From: G020354785 sp964534745
Lineage (GTDB): Bacteria > Bacteroidota > Bacteroidia > Bacteroidales > UBA10428
Length of the DNA: 64,000 bases
Direction of reading: 5' to 3'
Assembly: GCA_964534745.1 (NCBI GenBank)
Contig: CAZHQW010000005.1
Location: forward strand, 1-64,000
Shown: positions 1-8,720 of the stretch, one piece after another
Numbering within the stretch: position 1 is the first letter of the stretch
Layout of the letters: each line of letters opens with the position of its first letter
Translations under genes and position numbers: made by a program
Notes under the pieces: model-generated
Database searches by the model: none
Told to the model about the DNA's origin: nothing
Seen by the model: only the letters and a program-made list of their open reading frames with translations

Positions 1-1069
1 AATTTCTGTTCAGGCAGTTCAGATCCTCATAAGCTATTTTTAATCTTTCAATTATTGCTTTTTCCCCTTCACGCAGCCATGCCCTCGGGTCATACTTTTT
101 CTTGTTCGGCTTATCACTTCCTTCAGGATTTCCAATCTGGCTCTGAAGATAGTCATGGTTTGCAGCCTCATACAGTCTTACACCATTCCAGAAAGCCCAT
201 TGTGTATCCGTATCAATATTCATCTTTATCACCCCATAACTTACGGCTTCCCTTATTTCTTCATGGCCTGATCCCGAACCGCCATGAAAAACAAAGTTTA
301 CCGGCTTCTTTCCTGTATTGAATTTCTTTTCAATATACTCTTGTGAATTATGTAGTATCACCGGTGTTAGCTTTACATTTCCCGGCTTGTATACACCGTG
401 GACATTCCCGAATGAAGCAGCAATTGTAAACTTATCACTTACCTTGCCCAGTTCCTCATAAGCATATGCCACATCTTCGGGCTGTGTATATAATCTTGAA
501 TTATCAATACCTGAATGATCAACACCGTCTTCTTCTCCCCCTGTTACTCCGAGCTCAATTTCAAGGGTCATGCCCATTTTGTCCATCCTTTCAAGATACT
601 TTTTGCATATACTTATATTTTCTTTAATCGGCTCCACGGAAAGATCAAGCATATGTGAGCTGTATAAAGGTTTACCGTAACGTTTATAATGCTTTTCACC
701 ATGGTCCAGTAAACCGTCAATCCATGGCAACAGCTTTTTGGCTGCATGATCGGTATGTACAATAACAGGAACACCGTATAGTTCAGCTATATGATGTATG
801 TGTTTAGCACCTGATACAGCTCCTATGATGGCAGCCTGGTTAGCGTCCGGCATACCCTTGCCTGCATAAAATATCGACCCCCCGTGAGAAAATTGTATAA
901 TAACCGGAGAATTAACCACCATGGCAGCTTCCAGAACAGCATTTACCGAGCCGGTACTTACTGCATTTACAGCTGGTATTGCGAATTCATTATCTTTCGC
1001 TATCTTAAATAACAACTGAACATCATTGCCGGTTACAACTCCCGGCTTAATTTTTTCTGATACTTTCAT
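1..1069 (-). CDS. fbaA: Class II fructose-bisphosphate aldolase (3' end cut by window)
   Basis: The enzyme splits fructose 1,6-bisphosphate into glyceraldehyde 3-phosphate and dihydroxyacetone phosphate in cytosolic glycolysis, using a divalent metal. The frame begins at an ATG at 1069 and runs off the left edge after 356 codons; E. coli FbaA has 359, so only a few residues are missing. Metal-ligand motifs are plain: HTDHAAKKLLPW near residue 108, the LEIELGVTGGEEDG stretch, NVHGVYKPGN, FHGGSGSG and KMNIDTDTQWAF. Identity to E. coli FbaA looks high along the whole length. It follows tamL on the same strand after 69 bases and has its own promoter-like box at 1116-1123. Confidence 0.97.
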   Translation of the reverse strand, partial: MKVSEKIKPGVVTGNDVQLLFKIAKDNEFAIPAVNAVSTGSVNAVLEAAMVVNSPVIIQFSHGGSIFYAGKGMPDANQAAIIGAVSGAKHIHHIAELYGVPVIVHTDHAAKKLLPWIDGLLDHGEKHYKRYGKPLYSSHMLDLSVEPIKENISICKKYLERMDKMGMTLEIELGVTGGEEDGVDHSGIDNSRLYTQPEDVAYAYEELGKVSDKFTIAASFGNVHGVYKPGNVKLTPVILHNSQEYIEKKFNTGKKPVNFVFHGGSGSGHEEIREAVSYGVIKMNIDTDTQWAFWNGVRLYEAANHDYLQSQIGNPEGSDKPNKKKYDPRAWLREGEKAIIERLKIAYEDLNCLNRN

Positions 1070-1115
1070 TTTTTATGTTTTTTTGTTTTACAAATTTTCA
1101 AATAAAAATTAAACG

Positions 1116-1123
1116 CAAATTTA
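1116..1123 (-). promoter_or_regulatory. Bacteroidota -7 box upstream of fbaA
   Basis: On the minus strand this reads TAAATTTG, matching TAnnTTTG. It lies 46 bases upstream of the fbaA ATG, between the tamL stop and fbaA. No clear TTG -33 element is present at the usual distance. Confidence 0.45.
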
Positions 1124-1138
1124 TAAAATTATGCTGAA

Positions 1139-3493
1139 CTAGAAAGGATATCCTATTCCAAACTGAACATTCCATATCCTGTATTTATATTCATCTTTCC
1201 TGAGAGCATATTCATCCGAATTTAAAAACTCGCTGTCCGGGATCCACTTTTCCCGGGAGAATGAAGGATCCCTTAGTTTGAAACCGAAATCAAGCCTTAT
1301 TATGAAAAATGAAAAATCAAACCGTGTTCCGAAACCAGTTCCGACAGCCAGGTCTTTATAGAATTTATTAAAATCAAACAAAGAATTGGGCCTTTCATCA
1401 TCAGGATTTATTGCCCAAATGTTACCAATATCAAGGAATAATGCCCCCTCTACTTTCCAGAATAACTTGAACCTATACTCTATATTGGCCTCCAGCTTAA
1501 TGTCAGCCATTGTATTGGGAATTTTTGATTTAGTAGTATCCAGGTATGATCCCGGTCCCAGCTCCCTCGTCCTCCATGCCCTGATACTATTGGGGCCCCC
1601 GGAAAAGTATTTCTTCTCAAAGGGTAATGCACTGGAATTCCCGTAAGGATAAGCACACCCTACAAATAACCTGTATACAAGGCTGTTTGACTGATTAATA
1701 AAATTGTAATAACGCAAGTCAATATCCGTTTTTAAATACTGGGAATAGGGAACATTAAAGATCTTGTATCTTGAGCTTACAGAATCACGGTCAGCATTTG
1801 TAAGGCTGCTGGATGCATTCAGGAGGTTCCCTGCCGATTCAACATTTACCTTAAGAAATACGAAATCCCTTGTTTTGCCGATTTTCTGGTTGTTGTATTC
1901 AAAACCAAGCCTGCCGTCGCCAACAAAGTGATCCTCATAGCTGAATTGCAGGTATGAGCCTGATATTGATTCACTGAACGTACTGTCGACTATTGGCAGC
2001 TGCACAAAATTAATCTCCACGGGATACACATAAAATTTAATATTTTCATTGCCCCTCCAGTTATATCCGAATGATGCAGTGGCAATTGTGCGGATATAAT
2101 CGGGACGAGCCTGGTAGTTGTATGAGAGTGATATTGAAGTCTTGGGAGCATATCTTTTTATAAACCGCTCGGTTTTAATTGGCAGCAGGAACTTGGGGAA
2201 GTCCAGTTTTAACTCGGTACCGAGCTCCAGGGTATGAGATAATCCCAATGCCGCAGTTCCCTGTATTGCTTCATAGGCACCGGTAAATTTAAGATTGAAT
2301 ATCTCTGCTCCCCTGAATAAGTTCCAGTTATTATACAATAAGTTGCCACGTGCACCGAAGTCACCGGAAGAGTTGGTACCTACAATCTCAAACTGGTAGG
2401 ACTGCACTTTTCTTTTTGTCAGCTCAATGCTGCAATTGAGCAAATAATCCTTTTCAGGGTTATCGTCAGAATTTCTGACTTCAGTGAATCCTATATTAAT
2501 AAACTTAAATAATCCCAGGGATGACAGCCTGTTATAGGTTCTGTTGACATTATTCTGGTTGTAATACTGGCCGGGCAAAACAAAAATTGAAGCATTTATT
2601 ATAGAAGGCTTAACACGGGGATCTTCATTAAATACGTAATTAATCTTATTAAAAGGTATAGTATCATATTTTACCAGGCTCTGTGTTTTCTGTGATACAG
2701 GCGATGCAGCTTTAAAATTGGGATACACATAGACATTGTTTATTCTGTATTTATTATGTGGCATGTAAGCTATTACCTGGCCTCTCTCTGTCACCTCATA
2801 TTTTTTTATTTTCAAGGTTATATCCACATAATTGGTACCGACTACAGGCTGGGCTTCGAAATATGAATATTCTTTCGAGAATTTATAATAGCCGTTGCGC
2901 CTTAAAAGATTTTCTATTCTTACCCTCTCATTTTGCAGGACCTCCTTGTCAAAAAGCATTCCTTTCTTTATCAGCGAATTAGAGGTATCACTGATAATAA
3001 TCGAATACAGGTTTGTATCTATGATATCAATCCTGATACTGTTAACGTAATAAGGCTCGTTGGGAGCAATATTATAGGTGACCACTGCATGGTGCTTTTT
3101 AAGCCTTACCGTATCTATCACTCCGGAGTGGTAGAAGCCCTTATTCTCAAGATACTGCCTGAATTGTGAGATTGTTGCCCTTGTCATATATTCATCCCAG
3201 ATCACGGGCTTCTCTCCTATCTTTCTCAGCCACCCGTGCGGCCATTTCTCTTTCCTGATATTCGATAAATTATATAGAAAAAGATGGAATCTTACACCCA
3301 GGATTTTTTTATTCGGGCGCTGTTTTAAATAGTTTTTTATTTCATTTTTGTCAACAAGGTGTCCCTCAATATTTAAACGGTTCCTGGTTAAAAGGTATTC
3401 GCCCTCAGGTACGTATCTTGTCGAGGAACAGGAAGTTATAATAAAAAGAAGAAAAATCAGAATAAAACATAAACTATGGCTCCCTTTTTCCAT
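1139..3493 (-). CDS. tamL: TamL: lipoprotein Omp85/BamA-family outer membrane assembly protein
   Basis: This 784-residue protein is an Omp85-family barrel. Its signal peptide ends in a lipobox (IITSC, Cys22), so it is lipid-anchored as well as barrel-forming; that combination is typical of TamL, the Bacteroidota counterpart of TamA. After the lipid anchor come POTRA-like repeats to about residue 400 (for example EYLLTRNRLNIEGH and YYVNSIRIDI), then a surface-antigen barrel. The barrel carries a GPNSIRAWRTRELGPGSY segment matching the conserved loop-6 RGF-like region and ends in a terminal phenylalanine (GIGYPF). TamL is thought to assist outer membrane protein or lipid insertion. No tamB partner lies beside it here. 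The start is the first ATG, which gives an intact signal peptide. Confidence 0.88.
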   Translation of the reverse strand: MEKGSHSLCFILIFLLFIITSCSSTRYVPEGEYLLTRNRLNIEGHLVDKNEIKNYLKQRPNKKILGVRFHLFLYNLSNIRKEKWPHGWLRKIGEKPVIWDEYMTRATISQFRQYLENKGFYHSGVIDTVRLKKHHAVVTYNIAPNEPYYVNSIRIDIIDTNLYSIIISDTSNSLIKKGMLFDKEVLQNERVRIENLLRRNGYYKFSKEYSYFEAQPVVGTNYVDITLKIKKYEVTERGQVIAYMPHNKYRINNVYVYPNFKAASPVSQKTQSLVKYDTIPFNKINYVFNEDPRVKPSIINASIFVLPGQYYNQNNVNRTYNRLSSLGLFKFINIGFTEVRNSDDNPEKDYLLNCSIELTKRKVQSYQFEIVGTNSSGDFGARGNLLYNNWNLFRGAEIFNLKFTGAYEAIQGTAALGLSHTLELGTELKLDFPKFLLPIKTERFIKRYAPKTSISLSYNYQARPDYIRTIATASFGYNWRGNENIKFYVYPVEINFVQLPIVDSTFSESISGSYLQFSYEDHFVGDGRLGFEYNNQKIGKTRDFVFLKVNVESAGNLLNASSSLTNADRDSVSSRYKIFNVPYSQYLKTDIDLRYYNFINQSNSLVYRLFVGCAYPYGNSSALPFEKKYFSGGPNSIRAWRTRELGPGSYLDTTKSKIPNTMADIKLEANIEYRFKLFWKVEGALFLDIGNIWAINPDDERPNSLFDFNKFYKDLAVGTGFGTRFDFSFFIIRLDFGFKLRDPSFSREKWIPDSEFLNSDEYALRKDEYKYRIWNVQFGIGYPF

Positions 3494-3545
3494 GTCCTTT
3501 CCAACACTCTTTAATACATTTAATTATTAAATTATTACATTCGCG

Positions 3546-3553
3546 CAAATATA
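3546..3553 (-). promoter_or_regulatory. Bacteroidota -7 box upstream of tamL
   Basis: The minus strand reads TATATTTG, a match to TAnnTTTG, 53 bases upstream of the tamL ATG in the short divergent region shared with the downstream SpoU gene. A -33 TTG at 19-21 bases is not evident. Confidence 0.45.
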
Positions 3554-3572
3554 ACCTTTTTATCTTATAAGA

Positions 3573-4343
3573 ATGCTGACAAAAAACAGAATTAAGTATC
3601 TGAGATCACTTGCATTAAAAAAATACCGTGACAGGTATAAAGAATATATGGTCGAAGGAGAAAAAATTGTCAGGGAGCTGATAAAAATGCAATACCCGCT
3701 TGTAAGACAGTTGATAGCGTCGGAACAGTGGTTACAGGAAAATTATACGGGAACCGTGCCTGCCAGTGAAAATATCTGCATCGCAAATGATAATGAACTG
3801 GCTAAAATAAGCTCTTTAAAAACACCGGGAAAGGCTATAGCTGTGCTTGGCATGCCTGAGCATGTCATAGACAGGAATAATGTAGTAAACGGACTGTCAC
3901 TTGTACTTGATACTATACAGGATCCAGGTAACCTGGGGAACATTATAAGGATTGCCGACTGGTTTGGAATAAGGAATGTTTTCTGTTCCGGCGAATGTGC
4001 CGACTGCTATAATCCCAAGGTTGTGCAGGCTACAATGGGCTCAATATTAAGGGTTGGTATACACTATGTTGATTTAAAAGATTTGCTGGAAGATTATTCA
4101 TCAATTCCCGGATTTGCAATATACGGTGCCTTTCTGAAAGGCAAGCCTGTTTATGGCGAGAACCTGGCAAAAAAAGCATTTGTTGTTCTGGGAAATGAAT
4201 CCCGGGGCATTTCGAAACGCTATTTGCCATACATTAAATCCCGGTTATTCATTCCGCAATACGGTAGCAAGTCCGGTTATGCCGAATCACTGAATGTTGC
4301 TGCAGCAGCTGCAATAATATGTTCTGAATTCAGGAGGAGATAA
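3573..4343 (+). CDS. SpoU/TrmH-family RNA 2'-O-methyltransferase
   Basis: This 256-residue enzyme belongs to the SPOUT superfamily and would transfer a methyl group from S-adenosylmethionine to a ribose 2'-OH in rRNA or tRNA. Residues 1-95 form the SpoU substrate-binding domain (KNRIKYLRSLALKKYRDRYKEY at the start). The catalytic trefoil-knot domain follows, with motif 1 (LDTIQDPGNLGNIIRIADW, residues 112-130), motif 2 (VVLGNESRGISKRY) and motif 3 (IPQYGSKSGYAESLNVAAAA). It is divergent from tamL and convergent with porT. It is one of three SPOUT methyltransferases in the window; the target nucleotide cannot be told from sequence alone. Confidence 0.9.
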   Translation: MLTKNRIKYLRSLALKKYRDRYKEYMVEGEKIVRELIKMQYPLVRQLIASEQWLQENYTGTVPASENICIANDNELAKISSLKTPGKAIAVLGMPEHVIDRNNVVNGLSLVLDTIQDPGNLGNIIRIADWFGIRNVFCSGECADCYNPKVVQATMGSILRVGIHYVDLKDLLEDYSSIPGFAIYGAFLKGKPVYGENLAKKAFVVLGNESRGISKRYLPYIKSRLFIPQYGSKSGYAESLNVAAAAAIICSEFRRR

Positions 4344-4354
4344 AATAATGATTG

Positions 4355-5194
4355 TTACTCAAAATGAAATGATAATAAAACCATCCTGGAATACATCTTA
4401 TCAATGACATCTGTGTATATTGCTATGTCGGGATAGGGCCTTTCGCCCTTTTTATTTTCAGTTTTTAAAATATTCCTTACACCCCAGCTGGATTTCAGTT
4501 CAACGCCCAGCTTAAAGTACTGCAGATAAAAATCCATTCCAAATCCTACCTCATAATAACCGTCAAGTAATTTCAATAATACTATATTCTTCTTTTTTGG
4601 ATCTTCTTCCTTTTTACCCCAGTCCAGTTTAGCCCCTGCAAGGTCAACCCTTGTATTAATCCCCGCTATAAGATAGGGCCTGAAATTGTTTAACCTTACC
4701 GATTTGTATTTTAAAAGCAACGGAAACTCGAGGAAATTGGACTCGATCTTTACCGGCACATCATCAGGATCAATGGTCTGGCTGTCTTGCTGGTCCTGTA
4801 CCAGCAGGTCACGGTACTCAATATGCCTTTCCCCTCCAAAGGATATCCCGGGAAGGAACCTTAGATCAAAATATTCCCCGAGCCTCAGGTTTGATAGCGC
4901 ATGGACATGAAATCCCGGCTGCAGCCTGGCCACTTCTGCCACAATGGAATAATTAAGTGCGTCCTGAGAATGCCTGATATTAAAATCCATTGCATTAAAT
5001 CCCAGCGAAAAACCAAAATGCAAAGGCTTGTCATCATGGGTAGGGTCATTCTGTACTTTGGGTTTCTGGGCGACAGAGACCAGCGAGCCTGCTATAAATA
5101 TTAATGCCAGGATATATCTCAAAACAATTTTTTTTATTGTCAATACAGTTACTATAACGTGGACGCCCTGAAAATAGTATATTAATCTCAACAT
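4355..5194 (-). CDS. porT: PorT-like outer membrane beta-barrel protein (type IX secretion)
   Basis: This 279-residue protein has a signal peptide and a barrel-type pattern of alternating residues, beginning KPLHFGFSLGFNAMDFNIRH, which resembles the mature start of PorT/SprT. PorT is an outer membrane protein required for the type IX secretion system of Bacteroidota. The first ATG (5194) adds 17 residues before the signal peptide; a TTG at 5143 gives a compact signal sequence (MTIKKIVLRYILALIFIAGS) and may be the true start. It lies 32 bases after the PurL-like gene on the same strand, probably cotranscribed. Without alignment it could be another PorT-family barrel of unrelated role; no other type IX genes lie in the window. 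Confidence 0.75.
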   Translation of the reverse strand: MLRLIYYFQGVHVIVTVLTIKKIVLRYILALIFIAGSLVSVAQKPKVQNDPTHDDKPLHFGFSLGFNAMDFNIRHSQDALNYSIVAEVARLQPGFHVHALSNLRLGEYFDLRFLPGISFGGERHIEYRDLLVQDQQDSQTIDPDDVPVKIESNFLEFPLLLKYKSVRLNNFRPYLIAGINTRVDLAGAKLDWGKKEEDPKKKNIVLLKLLDGYYEVGFGMDFYLQYFKLGVELKSSWGVRNILKTENKKGERPYPDIAIYTDVIDKMYSRMVLLSFHFE

Positions 5195-5226
5195 TGCAAA
5201 ATTTTTATTCTTTCAGATATTATTAG

Positions 5227-7284
5227 TTAATAATTATGACTTTTTAGATTAAGGTTATATATCTCTTTATGCTGGTTAACTGAGCCATATGAAATATCAT
5301 CTATCCTTAATTCTTCTTTAGTAACATGGCCAAGTGCTGAGAAAGGGAAATCCTGCAGAAGCATAAAATCAATAAACTCAGTTTCTCTTGCAGGAGAAAC
5401 CGTAACAATAACCCGCCCCTGTGATTCGCTGAACAAAAAGCTGTCAAGCCTTACTTCGGCAGGAGATGTTATATCAAACCCATACCCTTCGACCATTGCA
5501 GACTCAAGCAATGAAAAAAACAATCCTCCTTCGGAAATATTATGCGCAGATATAATCAGGTGGTCTTTTATCAATCCCCTGACTGTGTCGTGGAGCCTGC
5601 CTTCAAAACCAACATCAATCAAAGGTGCTGGTGAACGGTCAATTCCATATATGACTTTAATATACTGCGAAGATGAAAAATCATTTACCGAGCGGCCTAT
5701 AAGGTAAATCATAAGTCCCTTGTCCCTGAAAGCAATATCTTTTCTGTCTTTGGCACTTTTCAGCTCCCCTGTTATTCCTATCGCCGGCTTTAATACAAGG
5801 TTACCGGAATTCTTATCACTCCCGTCTCCCGAATCCATACTTACCATGAAGCTGGCGAGGGGTATCTTAAACTGCCTGATCGCTTCCTCCAGTCCGTCAT
5901 ATAAAAGTTCAAACTGTTCCCTGAAAGTATTAAAGTCCGATTGGCATATATTCAGTGCCAGGCTCATAGCAAGGGGTTTGCTGCCACTGCATATGGTGTC
6001 CCTCATTGCCTTTGCTATCATAATAATAATACCTGTCTTGATATCTGCTGGTAAATACTGGCTGTTAGCATTGATAACGGCAGTAAGTGCCCTGTTTAAG
6101 GATTCTAATCTTACAATTCCCGAATCAGAGGGGAACTCTGTGTTCATATTCACTGATCCCCTTATCAAATCAGAATATCCGGGATAAGCTGACTTGGTAA
6201 AAATCACGGGTTGTTTAACCAGCTCCAAAATAATTTCTTTATAGTCTTCGGGTTCACTGATATCATCAGCTGATAACACGGTAAGGTCATATTCATTTTC
6301 ACTTTTTTTACTTGTTGCGCTACCATGAGCCGGTTTTTTACCCGATAATATTTTTAGCGGTATGTCGGCCACTGACTTATTGTTAAGAAAGCACTTAATA
6401 TTATTCTGCCTTATCGATTCCCCGATAACGCAGAAATCGATGTACCATTTATTTAAAATCTTCTCCGCCAGGCTCTTTTTTGTCTTTTCAACGCTTATTA
6501 GTATGGCTCCCGCGAGCGAGGCTGACATTATTATATCTTGCGCGCTTTTTAAATTATCAGCGGTTATTTTGTCAAGATCCAGCCTTACTCCCAGGTTATA
6601 CGACCATATCAAATCAACTGCCGCGCCAATAATGCCGCTTTTATTTATGCATGAAGCGCCGGAGATGACCTTTTTACCGGACAATTCAAGTATTCCTTCT
6701 ATCAGAAGTCTGTCAGGCAGGCTTTTAACCTCTTCAGGTAAGTCCTTACTGTACCTGCCCGCAAATCCAAGGAGGAAAAGGGATTGTCCGCATTCAGCCG
6801 GTGACACCGATTGCAGCCTGTCCTTGTTGATTATGCCCAGTGTCATCACCCTGGTTAGTGGACCAGACCCTGAATCGCTACCAAAGCATGTATTGTTTTT
6901 AATAACCGGGATACCTGTATTAAAGGCATATTTACATATCTTATCTGCCTGATCACATGAGGCCGAAGGCTTGTACCCCAAAGAACAGGCGCAGGCAACA
7001 GGCCTGGCTCCGGTTTTAGCAATCTCCCTGACCGACCGTGCCATCAATGATAACCCTTCACCCCGGTTTGTTTGCTCATAACCGTGGTCTGATGTAATTT
7101 TCATTATGCAAACATGTTTCTTATTTAACAGTACCGCCCCATAATCATTGCCTGTGCTCTTTAAAAGGGGAACCTTGTATGCAATTAATGCGGAAAGCCT
7201 TTCCCGGCCGTACAAAACCTCAGGTTCCTCATTTAATAATGCTTTTATTATTTTTAATTCAGTATCGGTAGAATTCCTTTTCAT
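5227..7284 (-). CDS. Divergent PurL-like protein (FGAM synthase/AIR synthase-related)
   Basis: This 685-residue protein has the duplicated AIR-synthase-related architecture of small PurL, the subunit of phosphoribosylformylglycinamidine synthase. The C-terminal half keeps family motifs (ISAHNISEGGL near residue 580 and LFSESQGR). The N-terminal half is eroded: the WSEHCSYKSS segment is absent, the ESHNHPS segment reads TSDHGYE (residues 64-70), QDMGAAG reads SCINKSG and the first SESQERM reads SASLAGA. So the catalytic and ATP-binding residues of the first half are largely lost, although the frame is open throughout. It may be a non-catalytic paralogue or have another substrate. It is followed by porT after 32 bases. 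The ATG at 7284 sits beside an assembly gap but the frame cannot extend usefully upstream. Confidence 0.72.
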   Translation of the reverse strand: MKRNSTDTELKIIKALLNEEPEVLYGRERLSALIAYKVPLLKSTGNDYGAVLLNKKHVCIMKITSDHGYEQTNRGEGLSLMARSVREIAKTGARPVACACSLGYKPSASCDQADKICKYAFNTGIPVIKNNTCFGSDSGSGPLTRVMTLGIINKDRLQSVSPAECGQSLFLLGFAGRYSKDLPEEVKSLPDRLLIEGILELSGKKVISGASCINKSGIIGAAVDLIWSYNLGVRLDLDKITADNLKSAQDIIMSASLAGAILISVEKTKKSLAEKILNKWYIDFCVIGESIRQNNIKCFLNNKSVADIPLKILSGKKPAHGSATSKKSENEYDLTVLSADDISEPEDYKEIILELVKQPVIFTKSAYPGYSDLIRGSVNMNTEFPSDSGIVRLESLNRALTAVINANSQYLPADIKTGIIIMIAKAMRDTICSGSKPLAMSLALNICQSDFNTFREQFELLYDGLEEAIRQFKIPLASFMVSMDSGDGSDKNSGNLVLKPAIGITGELKSAKDRKDIAFRDKGLMIYLIGRSVNDFSSSQYIKVIYGIDRSPAPLIDVGFEGRLHDTVRGLIKDHLIISAHNISEGGLFFSLLESAMVEGYGFDITSPAEVRLDSFLFSESQGRVIVTVSPARETEFIDFMLLQDFPFSALGHVTKEELRIDDISYGSVNQHKEIYNLNLKSHNY

Positions 7285-7291
7285 TAGTATT
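7237..7291. repeat. Left copy of 55-bp exact repeat flanking the N gap
   Basis: These 55 bases, covering the first codons and start of the PurL-like gene, recur exactly at 7392-7446 on the other side of a 100-N run. A perfect repeat whose length equals a common assembler k-mer, placed at both gap edges, points to overlapping contig ends rather than biology. Confidence 0.95.
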
Positions 7292-7612
7292 NNNNNNNNN
7301 NNNNNNNNNNNNNNNNNNNNNNNNNNNNNNNNNNNNNNNNNNNNNNNNNNNNNNNNNNNNNNNNNNNNNNNNNNNNNNNNNNNNNNNNNNNTAATGCTTT
7401 TATTATTTTTAATTCAGTATCGGTAGAATTCCTTTTCATTAGTATTACTATAAGTTTAAGCGATAAAGAAGCAATACCTGCTTTTAATCAGGCAATAAAT
7501 TACAAAGTAAATAATTATTCGCTGATATTTAGCAAGTTATCTCTTATAAATATTATTTATTTTTTTCCCTTTAAGCATTCTATATTTATACAGCTATGTT
7601 CTTATATTTACA
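7285..7612. other. Intergenic region containing a 100-N scaffold gap (7292-7391)
   Basis: This stretch holds seven bases of the left repeat copy, 100 N, the right repeat copy (7392-7446) and about 166 bases of AT-rich sequence before the Ldh gene. Collapsing the repeat and the N run leaves a normal divergent intergenic region of about 170 bases between the PurL-like gene and the Ldh gene. No further gene, RNA or terminator was recognised in it. Confidence 0.9.
7392..7446. repeat. Right copy of 55-bp exact repeat flanking the N gap
   Basis: This copy is identical to 7237-7291 and includes a second copy of the PurL-like start codon. It should not be annotated as a second gene start; it is most simply the same locus counted twice by the scaffolder. 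Confidence 0.95.
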
Positions 7613-7633
7613 GTGTTAATTAAAACTTATAAA

Positions 7634-8710
7634 ATGTATACCCACGACTACTTATTTGACTTCACTGCGAATATTTTCAGGAAAATGGGCTGTTGTGTTG
7701 ATCACGCATCAATGATAGCAAAGGTTTTTCTTGCTGCTGAGCTGCGCGGATTGCCCTCACACGGCATGATCCGGATAAAAGATTATTACCAGCTCTGGGA
7801 AGCCGGACGCATCAATACCAGTCCGGACATCAAAATCAGTTACAAAACGTCCACTACGGCGGTTGTCGATGGCGACAGGGCTATAGGTATGGTTGCGGCC
7901 ACAAGGTCCATGGAAACAGCTATTAATATGGCAAAAAAAACCGGTACAGGATGGGTGTCGACAAGAAATTCAAATCATTTCGGTATTGCAGGATACTACG
8001 CCATGATGGCACTGGATTATGATATGATTGGCATTACGATGACAAATGCCAACCCCCTTGTTGCACCTACATTTTCTGTGAGCCGCCTGCTTGGCACCAA
8101 TCCGCTTGCCGTTGCCATACCTGCAAAAAAGCAACCTCCTTTTGTAGCCGACTTTTCAACTACGCCCATTGCCAGGGGTAAGCTTGCTGTCGCTGAAAAG
8201 AAAGGGGAAAAGACATTGCCCGGCTATGTGCAGGACAGCGATGGCAACCCTTCCGATGATCCCTCAATACTTAAGAGGGGAGGCTCAATGCTCACCCTGG
8301 GAGGTGACTATGAACACGGCAGCCATAAAGGATACTGCATGAGTGCCATAATAGATATATTCTGCGCTGTACTGTCAAATGCCAATTTCGGACCCTTTGT
8401 GCCTCCTTCCGTTGCCTATTTGCCCGTACTGGAGAAAAAGGTGGGCGAAGGCACCGGACATTTCTTTGGAGCCATACGCATTGATGCCTTTCAGGATGCC
8501 GATGAATTTAAGAATAAAATGGACCTGTGGATTGAAACGTTCAGGAATGCAAAAAGTGCCCCCGGAAAACCCAAAGTAATGATACCCGGTGATCCTGAAA
8601 GGATAAATGAAGAAAGAATAAGGAAAGAGGGCATAAATGTGCTTCCTGCCATAGCCAGGGACCTTAAAGATATTGCCGGTAAGCTGGAAGTTAGTTTTGA
8701 AATAAAATAA
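7634..8710 (+). CDS. Ldh-family NAD(P)-dependent oxidoreductase (malate/L-lactate dehydrogenase type)
   Basis: The 358-residue protein belongs to the Ldh_2/YlbC-YjmC family, which oxidises 2-hydroxy acids such as malate, L-lactate or ureidoglycolate with NAD(P). Family marks include LRGLPSHGMIR with the catalytic histidine, STRNSNHFGIAGYYA, LLGTNPLAVAIP, the FVADFSTTPIARGKL nucleotide-binding region and GSHKGYCMS. The substrate cannot be assigned. The frame also opens at a GTG (7613), but the ATG at 7634 gives the usual N-terminus (MYTHDYLFDFT). It is convergent with the nitroreductase, with only 10 bases between the stop codons. Confidence 0.9.
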   Translation: MYTHDYLFDFTANIFRKMGCCVDHASMIAKVFLAAELRGLPSHGMIRIKDYYQLWEAGRINTSPDIKISYKTSTTAVVDGDRAIGMVAATRSMETAINMAKKTGTGWVSTRNSNHFGIAGYYAMMALDYDMIGITMTNANPLVAPTFSVSRLLGTNPLAVAIPAKKQPPFVADFSTTPIARGKLAVAEKKGEKTLPGYVQDSDGNPSDDPSILKRGGSMLTLGGDYEHGSHKGYCMSAIIDIFCAVLSNANFGPFVPPSVAYLPVLEKKVGEGTGHFFGAIRIDAFQDADEFKNKMDLWIETFRNAKSAPGKPKVMIPGDPERINEERIRKEGINVLPAIARDLKDIAGKLEVSFEIK

Positions 8711-8720
8711 GCCTGAAAAA

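Noticed and set aside
6362..6952. A 196-codon plus-strand frame opposite the PurL-like gene.
   Set aside because: It is antisense to a longer frame with recognisable family motifs and has no motif of its own.
7285..7446. Truncation of the PurL-like gene by the N gap.
   Set aside because: The 55-bp identical flanks show the sequence to be continuous, and upstream codons after collapsing add only a short leader before a stop.
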